The position numbers and the translations under genes were made by a program. The notes beneath the pieces are model-generated. The model worked only from the letters and a program-made list of their open reading frames with translations. It had not been told where the DNA came from and ran no database searches. From Fidelibacterota bacterium (lineage in GTDB: Bacteria; Fidelibacterota; Fidelibacteria; Fidelibacterales; DSDE01), in the NCBI GenBank assembly GCA_011049095.1, contig DSDE01000060.1, positions 1 through 10,766 of the forward strand: a stretch of DNA of 10,766 bases. Reading direction: 5' to 3'. Position 1 is the first letter of the stretch. The number at the start of each line of letters is the position of its first letter. Below are positions 1 through 7,178 of the stretch, piece after piece.

Positions 1-22
1 ATTAGATTCAGTGGAAGCAGAC

Positions 23-34
23 GCATATATATGC
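23..34. repeat. Perfect 12-base palindrome GCATATATATGC
   Basis: The sequence equals its own reverse complement. It lies about 150 bases before the mce start codon. It could be a regulator site, but an alternating AT core forms palindromes easily by chance, and no second copy was noticed in the window. Confidence 0.3.
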
Positions 35-110
35 AATCTACAATTTTAAGAATGAAGTCGCACATTTTTTCTGATTATATTTTGATTCTAGGATGAATAT
101 GAAGAAAAAT

Positions 111-120
111 TATGTATAAA
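111..120 (+). promoter_or_regulatory. Tentative -10 element (TATGTATAAA) for the mce-mmd operon
   Basis: TATAAA at 115-120 is preceded directly by TG, the same TGTATAAA string found in the much better promoter before kamA. No convincing -35 box lies 16 to 18 bases upstream; TTGATT at 82-87 is too far away (27 bases). Transcription from here would leave a leader of about 60 bases before the mce start codon. Support is weak. Confidence 0.25.
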
Positions 121-186
121 AACTGCTATGTTTAAAATTGCGGAATGACTTTTGCTGGACGAGCACTTCAAATGAAGAGAGGATTT

Positions 187-618
187 ATGATAAAGAAACT
201 ATCGCACATCGGGATTGCAGTTCGCAGTCTGTCAGAGCAGATTCCTTATTACCGGGACTTCTTGGGCTTGCCCTATCTTGGCGAAGAGACTGTAGAAGAA
301 CAAAAAGTGAGAGTTGCTCTTTTTCAGCTTGGTGAAAGCCGTATCGAGCTTTTAGAGGCCACATCCCCTGAAAGTCCTATTGCAAAATTTATCGAGACAA
401 AAGGTCCAGGTCTGCACCACATCGCTTTGAATGTAGATGATTGTGCAGCGGCACTAAAAAAAGCAGCCGAAGAGCATATTCGGCTGATAGACCAGACACC
501 CAGAATTGGCGCTGAGGGCTTCAAAATTGGCTTTCTTCATCCCAAGTCAAGCTTTGGTGTCTTAACAGAATTTATTGAAGAACCGGAAATCCATAATGAA
601 AAAGGACAGGGAATTTAA
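187..618 (+). CDS. mce: Methylmalonyl-CoA epimerase
   Basis: This 143-residue protein of the vicinal oxygen chelate (VOC/glyoxalase) fold interconverts (R)- and (S)-methylmalonyl-CoA, linking the B12-dependent mutase to biotin-dependent carboxyl transfer. The N-terminal HIGIAV (His7), GPGLHHIALNV (His77-His78) and GVLTEFIEE (Glu128) fit the family's metal-binding positions, and SRIELLE near residue 54 is the usual second-strand motif. The reading frame is open from ATG 145, but that adds 14 residues before the conserved start. ATG 187 has GAGAGG at 177-182 just upstream and gives the normal family length, so it is preferred. The stop codon ends one base before the mmdA start, so the two genes are surely cotranscribed. 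That placement supports a role in succinate-propionate interconversion rather than another VOC activity. Confidence 0.93.
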   Translation: MIKKLSHIGIAVRSLSEQIPYYRDFLGLPYLGEETVEEQKVRVALFQLGESRIELLEATSPESPIAKFIETKGPGLHHIALNVDDCAAALKKAAEEHIRLIDQTPRIGAEGFKIGFLHPKSSFGVLTEFIEEPEIHNEKGQGI

Positions 619-619
619 A

Positions 620-2167
620 ATGGCTATGAGCGACTTGGTTGAGAAACTATTTGAAATGCGGCATCTGGCCCGGCAGGGGGGAGGCGCTGAAAGAATTGAG
701 AAGCAGCATGCAAAAGGGAAATTAACAGCTCGGGAGCGCGTTGATCTTTTGCTGGATAACGATAGTTTCGAAGAATTTGATATGTATGTAACCCATCGCT
801 CCACCGACTTTGGTCTGGATAAAGAGCATTATTACGGTGATGGCGTAGTGACTGGGCGTGGTACCATTGATGGGCGGCCTGTTTTTATTTTCAGCCAGGA
901 TTTTACCGTTTATGGCGGCAGCCTGAGTGAAACTTTTGCCAATAAGATCAACAAGATCATGGATATGGCGATGAAAGCAGGCGCACCGGTTATAGGATTG
1001 AATGACAGTGGCGGCGCCCGAATTCAGGAAGGCGTCCTCTCGCTTGCCGGATATGCAGAAATTTTTCAACGCAATGTGATGGCCAGCGGTGTCATTCCCC
1101 AAATTTCTGCCATTTTGGGACCTTGCGCCGGTGGAGCTGTCTATTCTCCTGCACTGACGGATTTTGTAATTATGACGAAAAATACCAGCTATATGTTTGT
1201 CACCGGTCCGAAAGTCGTCAAAACCGTAACCAATGAGGTCGTCACAGACGAGGACCTTGGTGGCGCGATGATTCATGCCAGCAAATCAGGTGTAGCCCAT
1301 TTTGCCGCTGAAAGCGAAGAGAATGCCCTCAAGCTGGTTCGGCTCTTGATTGGTTACCTTCCCCAGAATAATCTGGAAGAACCGCCGATTAAACCGACAA
1401 AAGATCCTATCGAGAGGATGGAAGATGATTTAAACGAGATTATTCCAGATAATGCCAATCAGCCTTATAATATGAAAGATATCATTCATTCTATTGTCGA
1501 TGAGCACGAATTTCTGGAAGTTGCCCGCCATTATGCTATGAATATGATTACCGGTTTTGCTCGTTTCAACGGTCGCCCTGTTGGCATCGTGGCTAATCAA
1601 CCCAATTATTTAGCAGGTGTGCTTGACATCAATGCAAGTAGAAAAGCGGCTCGCTTTGTACGCTTTTGTGATGCTTTTAACATTCCCATTCTCACCTTGG
1701 TCGATGTGCCCGGTTTTTTGCCTGGAACTGCCCAGGAATATGGTGGAATTATCGCCCATGGCGCAAAGCTGCTATATGCCTTTGCTGAGGCTACAGTGCC
1801 AAAAGTAACGGTCATTATTCGCAAAGCCTATGGCGGAGCTTATGATGTAATGAGCAGTAAACATCTTCGCGGCGATTTGAACTATGCCTGGCCAACGGCA
1901 GAAATTGCAGTTATGGGTCCGAAAGGCGCAGTTGAGATTCTGTTTCGCAAAGAACTGAAGGGTGAAGATCGCTTAGAGAAATCGGCAGTCTTAGAAAAAG
2001 AATACCGTGATAAATTTGCCAATCCTTATGTGGCTGCCCGATATGGATATATTGATGATGTGATTGAACCGCGAAACACCAGATTTCGTGTAATTCGTGC
2101 TCTGGAAGCCCTTTCTATGAAAAAAGAGATCAATCCGATGAAAAAACATGGCAATATTCCGCTATAG
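620..2167 (+). CDS. mmdA: Methylmalonyl-CoA decarboxylase alpha subunit (carboxyltransferase)
   Basis: This is the 515-residue carboxyltransferase of the crotonase-like family shared with propionyl-CoA carboxylase beta chains. It moves the carboxyl group from (S)-methylmalonyl-CoA to biotin on MmdC, leaving propionyl-CoA. Oxyanion-hole glycines are visible in two halves: DSGGARIQEGV (129-139) with GPCAGGAVYSPALTDF (167-182), and VDVPGFLPGTAQEYGG (361-376) with RKAYGGAYDVMSSK (401-414). It ends in KKHGNIPL, common in this family. ATG 620 is chosen because GGACAGGG at 604-611 is well spaced. An in-frame ATG at 575 would overlap mce and add 15 residues that lie outside the family domain. By itself the protein could be a propionyl-CoA carboxylase or transcarboxylase subunit. 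The mmdD-mmdC-mmdB genes that follow make the Na+-pumping decarboxylase the best reading. Confidence 0.92.
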   Translation: MAMSDLVEKLFEMRHLARQGGGAERIEKQHAKGKLTARERVDLLLDNDSFEEFDMYVTHRSTDFGLDKEHYYGDGVVTGRGTIDGRPVFIFSQDFTVYGGSLSETFANKINKIMDMAMKAGAPVIGLNDSGGARIQEGVLSLAGYAEIFQRNVMASGVIPQISAILGPCAGGAVYSPALTDFVIMTKNTSYMFVTGPKVVKTVTNEVVTDEDLGGAMIHASKSGVAHFAAESEENALKLVRLLIGYLPQNNLEEPPIKPTKDPIERMEDDLNEIIPDNANQPYNMKDIIHSIVDEHEFLEVARHYAMNMITGFARFNGRPVGIVANQPNYLAGVLDINASRKAARFVRFCDAFNIPILTLVDVPGFLPGTAQEYGGIIAHGAKLLYAFAEATVPKVTVIIRKAYGGAYDVMSSKHLRGDLNYAWPTAEIAVMGPKGAVEILFRKELKGEDRLEKSAVLEKEYRDKFANPYVAARYGYIDDVIEPRNTRFRVIRALEALSMKKEINPMKKHGNIPL

Positions 2168-2175
2168 GAGTCATT

Positions 2176-2598
2176 ATGAAACGTATATTGAGCCTTTTAC
2201 TCTTCAGCGCTCTGCCCTGTATCGCTTTTATTAACACTGATGATCATAAGAAGATTATTAGTATCACGATTATTGGCTATTTTATGGTGCTTATAGCACT
2301 TTTTTGCATATTTCTATTTATTGCGACGATGACAAAGATTGTGAAAGATCTTGGCGCTTACCGGCGTAAATTTAGAGAACAGAGGCGTAAGATCGGTCAG
2401 AAAAGTGTGAAAATAGTTAATGGAGGTACAAGCCCGGAAGCCGTCACTGCAATTATGATGGCATTGCATTTGGCTACACTTCATCGTGAGGAAGAAGAAA
2501 AAGCCATTTTAACCATTAACAAACTGGCCAAAACCTATTCACCATGGTCAAGCAAAATCTATAATATGAGAACACTGCCCTGGACAACCAGGCAATAA
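2176..2598 (+). CDS. mmdD: Na+-pumping decarboxylase delta (OadG-like) subunit
   Basis: This 140-residue small membrane protein is probably the subunit that holds the carboxyltransferase and biotin carrier to the membrane part MmdB. It has an N-terminal hydrophobic stretch (about 4-18) that looks like a signal or first membrane segment, and a strong membrane helix at about 28-52. A basic stretch follows (about 63-72), then SPEAVTAIMMALHLA (86-100), like the cytoplasmic part of OadG/MmdD proteins. The tail TYSPWSSKIYNMR (120-132) resembles the SPW...M ending seen in this family and in the small epsilon subunit of Veillonella. AGGAG at 2166-2170 overlaps the mmdA stop codon. The protein is divergent, and the call leans on size, topology and the A-D-C-B gene order known from Propionigenium. 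Confidence 0.8.
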   Translation: MKRILSLLLFSALPCIAFINTDDHKKIISITIIGYFMVLIALFCIFLFIATMTKIVKDLGAYRRKFREQRRKIGQKSVKIVNGGTSPEAVTAIMMALHLATLHREEEEKAILTINKLAKTYSPWSSKIYNMRTLPWTTRQ

Positions 2599-2611
2599 GT
2601 GGAGCGCAGAG

Positions 2612-3052
2612 ATGAAAATTTTTAAATTTTTAGTAAACGGAAATCCTTACGAAGTGAAAATAAAATCTATGGCCGAAGATTTCGCAAAAGTGGAATGCAA
2701 TGGCATCGAATATGAGCTTGAGCTTTTAGAAATGCACCAAGAAAAAAAGACACCCAGATTGGTGCGTGAGAGCATAAACCCATACTCTGAAGAGAAAGCT
2801 CAAACCCGAACCCACAAACCTGGTGCACGCATTGGCGCAAACTTTATCAAGGCGCCTATTCCTGGGCTAATCACTGCCATATTGGTTAAGCCTGGCGATA
2901 CAGTAAAATCAGGCGATATCATAGCAAAAATGGAAGCAATGAAAATGGAGAATAACATATTGGCTTCGGTGGATGGAGTCGTAAAGGCAATCGACGTCAA
3001 AATTGGCGATTCTGTATTGGAAAATGATGTCATTATCACTATGGAGGCCTGA
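2612..3052 (+). CDS. mmdC: Biotin carboxyl carrier subunit of methylmalonyl-CoA decarboxylase
   Basis: This 146-residue protein carries the biotin that receives CO2 from MmdA and hands it to MmdB. The biotinyl/lipoyl domain covers about residues 76-146. The attachment motif EAMKMEN is intact, with the lysine at position 111, exactly 35 residues from the C-terminus as is typical. Its APIPGLI and GDxV turns are also canonical. Residues 1-42 form a short beta-rich segment (FLVNGNPYEVKI, VECNGIEYELEL) found in decarboxylase and pyruvate carboxylase carriers. The linker (about 43-75) is charged, not the Ala/Pro-rich hinge of many homologues. GTGGAG at 2599-2604 serves as ribosome site. The stop codon TGA shares one base with the mmdB ATG. 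A biotin ligase is needed but is not in the window. Confidence 0.93.
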   Translation: MKIFKFLVNGNPYEVKIKSMAEDFAKVECNGIEYELELLEMHQEKKTPRLVRESINPYSEEKAQTRTHKPGARIGANFIKAPIPGLITAILVKPGDTVKSGDIIAKMEAMKMENNILASVDGVVKAIDVKIGDSVLENDVIITMEA

Positions 3053-4188
3053 TGGATATCTTTTTTGATTTTTTAAGATACAGCGGTTTTGCCAATGTTA
3101 CCTGGGGACATATTCTAATGCTTGCTGTCGGCGGTGTATGTATCTATCTCGGAGTGGCAAAAAACTACGAACCGTTGCTTTTAGTTCCCATTGGATTTGG
3201 CATCATCGTCGGAAATATACCATTTATGGAGGGTGTGGGCTTGCAGCTCGGTATCTATGAGGATGGCTCTGTTCTCAATTATCTCTATTATGGTGTGATG
3301 AAGGGAATTTATCCGCCGCTGATTTTTCTCGGGATTGGCGCGATGACCGATTTCAGCGCGCTGCTCTCAAATCCCAAATTAGTACTACTGGGTGCTGCTG
3401 CTCAGGTTGGTATTTTTGCCACTTTTTTAGGCGCCTCTTATTTGGGTTTTACACCAATGGAAGCGGGTGCCATTGGTATTATCGGTGGTGCAGATGGGCC
3501 TACTGCTATTTTTCTCAGCTCTAAGCTTGCTCCTCACTTAATGGGAGCCATTGCCATTGCCGCGTATTCTTATATGGCGCTGGTGCCTGTCATACAGCCG
3601 CCGATTATGAAGCTTCTCACGACAAAAGATGAGCGATTAATACGGATGAAGCCGGTAAGAGCTGTCAAAAAAAGTGAAAAAGTACTTTTTCCCATACTTG
3701 GGCTTATCTTGACTGCTTTTATTTCTCCGGGAGCGCTTCCTCTTTTGGGAATGCTTTTCTTTGGGAATTTGTTAAAAGAGAGCGGGGTAACGGAGCGTCT
3801 TGCAAATACGGCGCGGAATGCAATTGTTGATACTGTCACGATTCTTCTGGGACTTACTGTTGGCGCTTCGACTCAGGCTACGACCTTCCTCACAAAGGAT
3901 AGCATAATGATTTTTGCCCTCGGTGCGGTTTCATTTATGGTTGCTACTGCCGGCGGTGTTATTTTTGCCAAAGTGATGAATCTTTTTCTCAAAGAGGGAA
4001 ATAAAATCAATCCCCTCATCGGAGCTGCCGGAGTCAGCGCCGTGCCTGATTCCGCAAGGGTTGTGCAGCATGTGGGAACACAATATGACAAATCCAATTT
4101 TCTGCTGATGCATGCCATGGGCCCCAATGTTGCAGGGGTTATTGGGAGCGCTGTAGGGGCAGGAATCCTAATGGCTGTATTGATGTAA
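3052..4188 (+). CDS. mmdB: Na+-pumping methylmalonyl-CoA decarboxylase beta subunit (carboxybiotin decarboxylase)
   Basis: This 378-residue polytopic membrane protein of the OadB/MmdB/GcdB family decarboxylates carboxybiotin on MmdC and couples this to Na+ export. The re-entrant loop motif GGADGPTAIF (145-154) contains Asp148, matching the essential Asp203 of Klebsiella OadB. The second key helix, NPLIGAAGVSAVPDSARVVQ (320-339), carries Asn320, Gly324, Ser329 and Arg336, with the same spacing as OadB Asn373, Gly377, Ser382 and Arg389. The overlapping start (TGATG at 3050-3054) and GGAGG at 3043-3047 indicate translational coupling with mmdC. The 378-residue length is usual for MmdB. The subunit family is shared with oxaloacetate and glutaconyl-CoA decarboxylases, so substrate is assigned from mmdA and mce, not from this protein. 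Confidence 0.93.
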   Translation: MDIFFDFLRYSGFANVTWGHILMLAVGGVCIYLGVAKNYEPLLLVPIGFGIIVGNIPFMEGVGLQLGIYEDGSVLNYLYYGVMKGIYPPLIFLGIGAMTDFSALLSNPKLVLLGAAAQVGIFATFLGASYLGFTPMEAGAIGIIGGADGPTAIFLSSKLAPHLMGAIAIAAYSYMALVPVIQPPIMKLLTTKDERLIRMKPVRAVKKSEKVLFPILGLILTAFISPGALPLLGMLFFGNLLKESGVTERLANTARNAIVDTVTILLGLTVGASTQATTFLTKDSIMIFALGAVSFMVATAGGVIFAKVMNLFLKEGNKINPLIGAAGVSAVPDSARVVQHVGTQYDKSNFLLMHAMGPNVAGVIGSAVGAGILMAVLM

Positions 4189-4329
4189 TCTTTTACAAAA
4201 AGGTTTAATAAAAAATGAGAACCTGATATATGGCGCCCTAGCTTTTTATATATACAATTTATTCAGATTTGTAAATGTAATAATATCAATATAATAGCGA
4301 TGGCAACTTGAAGAGATTGGCCGCATAAC
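4189..4329. other. AT-rich gap after the mmd operon
   Basis: No gene or RNA was recognised here. A weak 5-bp inverted repeat (AGGTT at 4201-4205 and AACCT at 4220-4224, 14-base loop) follows mmdB but has no T run after it, so it is a poor terminator candidate. No clear rho-independent terminator for the mmd operon was seen, so some read-through into kamA is possible. Confidence 0.5.
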
Positions 4330-4358
4330 TTGATTTTTTTGTTTTTTTTTTGTATAAA
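4330..4358 (+). promoter_or_regulatory. Sigma-70-type promoter of the kamA (abl) operon
   Basis: TTGATT (4330-4335, 4 of 6 consensus bases) and TATAAA (4353-4358, 5 of 6) are separated by exactly 17 bases. The spacer is almost all T (T7, G, T10, G). Transcription would begin near 4365, giving a leader of roughly 70 bases before kamA. The extreme T-rich spacer is unusual and may bend the DNA or vary in length. Confidence 0.6.
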
Positions 4359-4370
4359 GATGCGATAAGA

Positions 4371-4393
4371 TGGAAATGGAATAGCCGTTTCCA
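4371..4393 (+). promoter_or_regulatory. 9-bp hairpin in the kamA leader
   Basis: TGGAAATGG (4371-4379) pairs with CCGTTTCCA (4385-4393) with one G-U pair and a 5-base loop (AATAG). It lies just after the predicted transcription start. No T run follows, so it is not a normal terminator. It may stabilise the mRNA, act in a leader switch, or be a protein site on DNA. Confidence 0.45.
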
Positions 4394-4402
4394 GAGCCAA
4401 GA

Positions 4403-4418
4403 ATGTCATAGTTGACAT
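4403..4418. promoter_or_regulatory. Perfect inverted repeat ATGTCA-N4-TGACAT before kamA
   Basis: Both 6-base arms match perfectly around a 4-base centre (TAGT). It ends 7 bases before the kamA ribosome site (GAGGAG, 4426-4431). As DNA it looks like an operator downstream of the start site. As RNA it would be a second small hairpin next to the ribosome site. No regulator gene in the window points to a binding protein. Confidence 0.4.
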
Positions 4419-4437
4419 GAAAATTGAGGAGAAAAAG

Positions 4438-5748
4438 ATGGATATCTATAATGTTAAGCAACAGCAACTTGCAGGCCGTATCGAGGAGAAGCCAAGCCTT
4501 TTAAAGTGGCGGGACTGGAGGTGGCAGATTAAAAATTCAATCAGGAATATAGATACCTTTGAAAAAATTCTTGGAATTCAGTTTGCAGAAGAGGAAAGAG
4601 CAAGCCTGAAGGAAACACTGGAAAAATTTCCCTTGTCAGTGACGCCCTATTATCTCTCCCTGATTAATGTAAATGATTATGTTAATGATCCAGTCTTTAA
4701 ACAAAGTTTTCCTAACAGTCAGGAGCTTATACACAGTGCGCATGATATGGCAGACCCGCTTCATGAGGATAAGGATAGCCCCGTCTCGGGTATTACCCAT
4801 CGCTATCCTGATCGAGTGCTTTTCCATATCAGTAATATCTGTTCAATGTATTGCCGGCATTGTACCCGCAAAAGAAAAGTTGGAGACAAAGATTCCATAC
4901 CCCATCGCGAGCAGATTCTGGAGGGGATTGATTATATCAGAAAAACCCCTGCTGTCAGGGATGTTTTGCTTAGCGGCGGCGATCCCTTTATGTTGTCAGA
5001 TAATTATTTAGACTGGATTCTTGGCGAATTACGTACAATCGAACATGTCGAGGTCATTCGGGTTGGAACGCGAATGCCGGTTGTATTGCCTTATCGAATT
5101 ACAGAAAATTTAGTAAAAATTCTTAAAAAACATCAGCCTTTATGGATAAACACCCACTTTAACCATCCCAGAGAAATTACAGCTTCAGCGCGCGAGGCTT
5201 TAGCGATGCTTGCGGATGCTGGTTTTCCCTTGGGAAACCAGACGGTCCTCCTGGCAGGCGTGAATGATTGTCCGCGAATTATGCGCCGCCTGATGCACGA
5301 TCTTGTCAAAAACCGTGTTCGACCCTACTATCTATATCAATGTGATCTTTCTGAAGGATTGAGTCACTTTCGCACTCCCATCAGCAAAGGAATAGAAATT
5401 ATGGAGAGCCTCATCGGGCACACAAGTGGCTTTGCCATACCAACTTTCGTTGTGGATGCACCGGGAGGCGGCGGAAAAATTCCCATTATGCCTAATTATA
5501 TTATCAGTTGGGGAACCAATAAGGTGATATTGAGAAATTATGAGGGTGTGATCACAAGCTATCAGGAGCCTGACAGCTATGAACCGGTATTTTGTGACCG
5601 AAATTGCACGGATTGCGATTTGCAGCTTTCCCTTGAAGAGGCGCCGGAATACCAGGCTGTCGGTATCGAGAAGCTCCTTTCCGATTACGATGAAACAATT
5701 ACACTAATTCCCCGTGACAATGAGCGATTTGATCGCCGGGACGATTGA
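4438..5748 (+). CDS. ablA: Lysine 2,3-aminomutase (radical SAM, PLP)
   Basis: This 436-residue enzyme (also called kamA) turns L-lysine into L-beta-lysine, the first step of N-epsilon-acetyl-beta-lysine synthesis. The radical SAM motif CSMYCRHC (135-142) supplies Cys135, Cys139 and Cys142 for the 4Fe-4S cluster. DAPGGGGKIP (340-349) includes Lys347, the PLP lysine. Asp303 and Asp340 match the two aspartates (Asp293 and Asp330 of the Clostridium subterminale enzyme) that bind the lysine side chain, arguing against glutamate 2,3-aminomutase. Cys278 and a C-terminal C-x3-C-x2-C group (386-393) fit the family's zinc site, although the first spacing is wider than the C-x-C-x2-C of the clostridial enzyme. 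ATG 4438 is chosen because GAGGAG at 4426-4431 is 6 bases upstream; an earlier ATG at 4417 has no such site. None of the lysine fermentation genes follow, so an osmolyte role is favoured. Confidence 0.93.
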   Translation: MDIYNVKQQQLAGRIEEKPSLLKWRDWRWQIKNSIRNIDTFEKILGIQFAEEERASLKETLEKFPLSVTPYYLSLINVNDYVNDPVFKQSFPNSQELIHSAHDMADPLHEDKDSPVSGITHRYPDRVLFHISNICSMYCRHCTRKRKVGDKDSIPHREQILEGIDYIRKTPAVRDVLLSGGDPFMLSDNYLDWILGELRTIEHVEVIRVGTRMPVVLPYRITENLVKILKKHQPLWINTHFNHPREITASAREALAMLADAGFPLGNQTVLLAGVNDCPRIMRRLMHDLVKNRVRPYYLYQCDLSEGLSHFRTPISKGIEIMESLIGHTSGFAIPTFVVDAPGGGGKIPIMPNYIISWGTNKVILRNYEGVITSYQEPDSYEPVFCDRNCTDCDLQLSLEEAPEYQAVGIEKLLSDYDETITLIPRDNERFDRRDD

Positions 5749-5750
5749 TT

Positions 5751-7178
5751 ATGACCTGGATTGATTATATTGTTTTCCTGATTTATATGGTTGGGCTTAT
5801 TGGCATTGGAATCTACTTTTTTCTGCGCAACCGGAATATTGATGATTTTTATGTCGGTGGCAGAAAACTCTCTGCCGGTCATATCGGACTCTCGATTGTT
5901 GCCACAGATGTGGGAGGCGGATTCTCAATTGGTTTGGGAGGGCTTGGTTATCTGATGGGGCTTTCTGGCTCGTGGCTTCTTTTTACAGGGCTTTTAGGCG
6001 CCTGGCTGGTGGCTGTATTAATTATTCCCAAAATCAAAAAGCTGGACAGCAAACATCAGTTTCTCACATTTCCTCAATTTTTAAAATTTCGATATGGTAA
6101 AGAAACCGCAGCAGTAGCTGGTGTTATATCCGGTTTAGGTTATCTGGGCTTCACGGGTGCTCAGATTTTGGCCGGCGCGAAACTGATGACAGGAACCATC
6201 ATAGCAGACACAGTTTTGGGTCTGTCGCCGATGCTTTTTTCTACAATTCTCATTGGTTTAATAATCATTGTTTACACGGCGCTTGGCGGCCTGAAAGCAG
6301 TGATTTATACTGATACAATTCAGTGGATTATTCTATTGATGGGATTAATATTTCTGGCTATTCCATTTGGCTTAGATGCCGTAGGCGGCTGGTCAGCGAT
6401 GAAAGCTGCTTTGCCGGATAGTCATTTTGACATTTTGGCAATCAAAGCAACAACTATTTTTAACTGGATGATAACGATCATTCCAATTTGGTTTGTGGGT
6501 ATGACCCTTTACCAGCGAATATATGCTGCAAAAGATGAAAGAACTGCCCGGCGAGCCTGGTTTTTAGCAGGGCTCTTTGAGTACCCAATAATGGCTTTTA
6601 CCGGAGTGCTGCTTGGGATGATTTCCAGAGTGCTTTTTGCCGGAATTGATGCGGAAATGGGCGTACCGATGCTGATTCGGGATATTCTCCCCGCTGGTAT
6701 CACCGGTATTGTTATCGCATCCTATTTCAGCGCCATTATGAGCACGGCAGATTCTTGTCTGATGGCATCTTCGGGAAATTTCCTTACAGACCTGATACAG
6801 CCCCTGAGGAAAAAGAGCCTTTCTTTTGCTTCTGAAGTGCGAATTAGCCAGATATTAACACTTATCCTTGGCGCCATTGCTGTCCTCATTGCGTCAAATT
6901 TCCAGATGGTTTTAGATGCTATTCTATGGGCTTATTCTTTTATGGTCAGCGGTCTGTTTATTCCAACACTGGGCGCATATTTCTGGAAAGAAAGCCGGCC
7001 TGAGGGTGCTTTGGCGGCGATGATAGGCGGGGGTGTCAGCACTGTGGCTTTGTCACTGATGAAAGCGCCGTTTTTGGGAGACCTGGAGCCAGCTGCCGTT
7101 GGTATCTTGATTTCTTTATTCTTATTTGTTACATTATCATTGATATACAAAAGGAGAGGAGCGTATGAGTCAGTATGA
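5751..7178 (+). CDS. Sodium:solute symporter (SSS family) within the abl operon
   Basis: This 475-residue inner-membrane protein has about 13 hydrophobic helices and belongs to the sodium:solute symporter family (PutP, PanF, SGLT). Family marks are DFYVGGRKLSAG (32-43), VYTALGGLKAVIYTDTIQW (174-192) and the helix SYFSAIMSTADSCLMASS (324-341). In that helix Ser331-Thr332 match the Na2-site residues Ser340-Thr341 of PutP. ATG 5751 starts 2 bases after the ablA stop codon. A TTG at 5745 would overlap that stop and is less likely. The end overlaps ablB by 14 bases. Substrate cannot be read from sequence. Its place between ablA and ablB suggests lysine, beta-lysine, acetyl-beta-lysine or another compatible solute. 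A proline or betaine carrier is the main alternative. Confidence 0.9.
   Translation: MTWIDYIVFLIYMVGLIGIGIYFFLRNRNIDDFYVGGRKLSAGHIGLSIVATDVGGGFSIGLGGLGYLMGLSGSWLLFTGLLGAWLVAVLIIPKIKKLDSKHQFLTFPQFLKFRYGKETAAVAGVISGLGYLGFTGAQILAGAKLMTGTIIADTVLGLSPMLFSTILIGLIIIVYTALGGLKAVIYTDTIQWIILLMGLIFLAIPFGLDAVGGWSAMKAALPDSHFDILAIKATTIFNWMITIIPIWFVGMTLYQRIYAAKDERTARRAWFLAGLFEYPIMAFTGVLLGMISRVLFAGIDAEMGVPMLIRDILPAGITGIVIASYFSAIMSTADSCLMASSGNFLTDLIQPLRKKSLSFASEVRISQILTLILGAIAVLIASNFQMVLDAILWAYSFMVSGLFIPTLGAYFWKESRPEGALAAMIGGGVSTVALSLMKAPFLGDLEPAAVGILISLFLFVTLSLIYKRRGAYESV

Larger units (their letters stand above)
1..144. other. Upstream non-coding region of the mce-mmd operon
   Basis: No gene can be supported here. 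One frame is open from base 2 to a TAA at 46-48 and another from base 1 to a TGA at 91-93. Either could be the tail of a gene that starts before the window, but neither fragment shows a recognisable motif. The rest is AT-rich and is the natural place for the operon's promoter. It also holds a perfect 12-base palindrome at 23-34. Confidence 0.5.

Noticed and set aside
722..1276. 184-residue open frame on the minus strand inside mmdA
   Set aside because: It lies fully opposite a strongly conserved carboxyltransferase gene and has no recognisable domain; a shadow frame.
4334..4351. T tract as a terminator for the mmd operon
   Set aside because: No GC-rich hairpin lies directly before it, and it falls between a well-spaced -35 and -10 pair, so a promoter spacer is the better reading.
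4246..4467. 73-residue minus-strand open frame across the gap before kamA
   Set aside because: AT-rich, low-complexity translation; it covers the promoter and the kamA start, and the strong signals on the plus strand explain the region.
4438..5748. Lysine fermentation locus or glutamate 2,3-aminomutase
   Set aside because: None of kamDE, kdd, kce or kal follow, and the two substrate-binding aspartates match the lysine enzyme; ablB downstream gives the osmolyte pathway.
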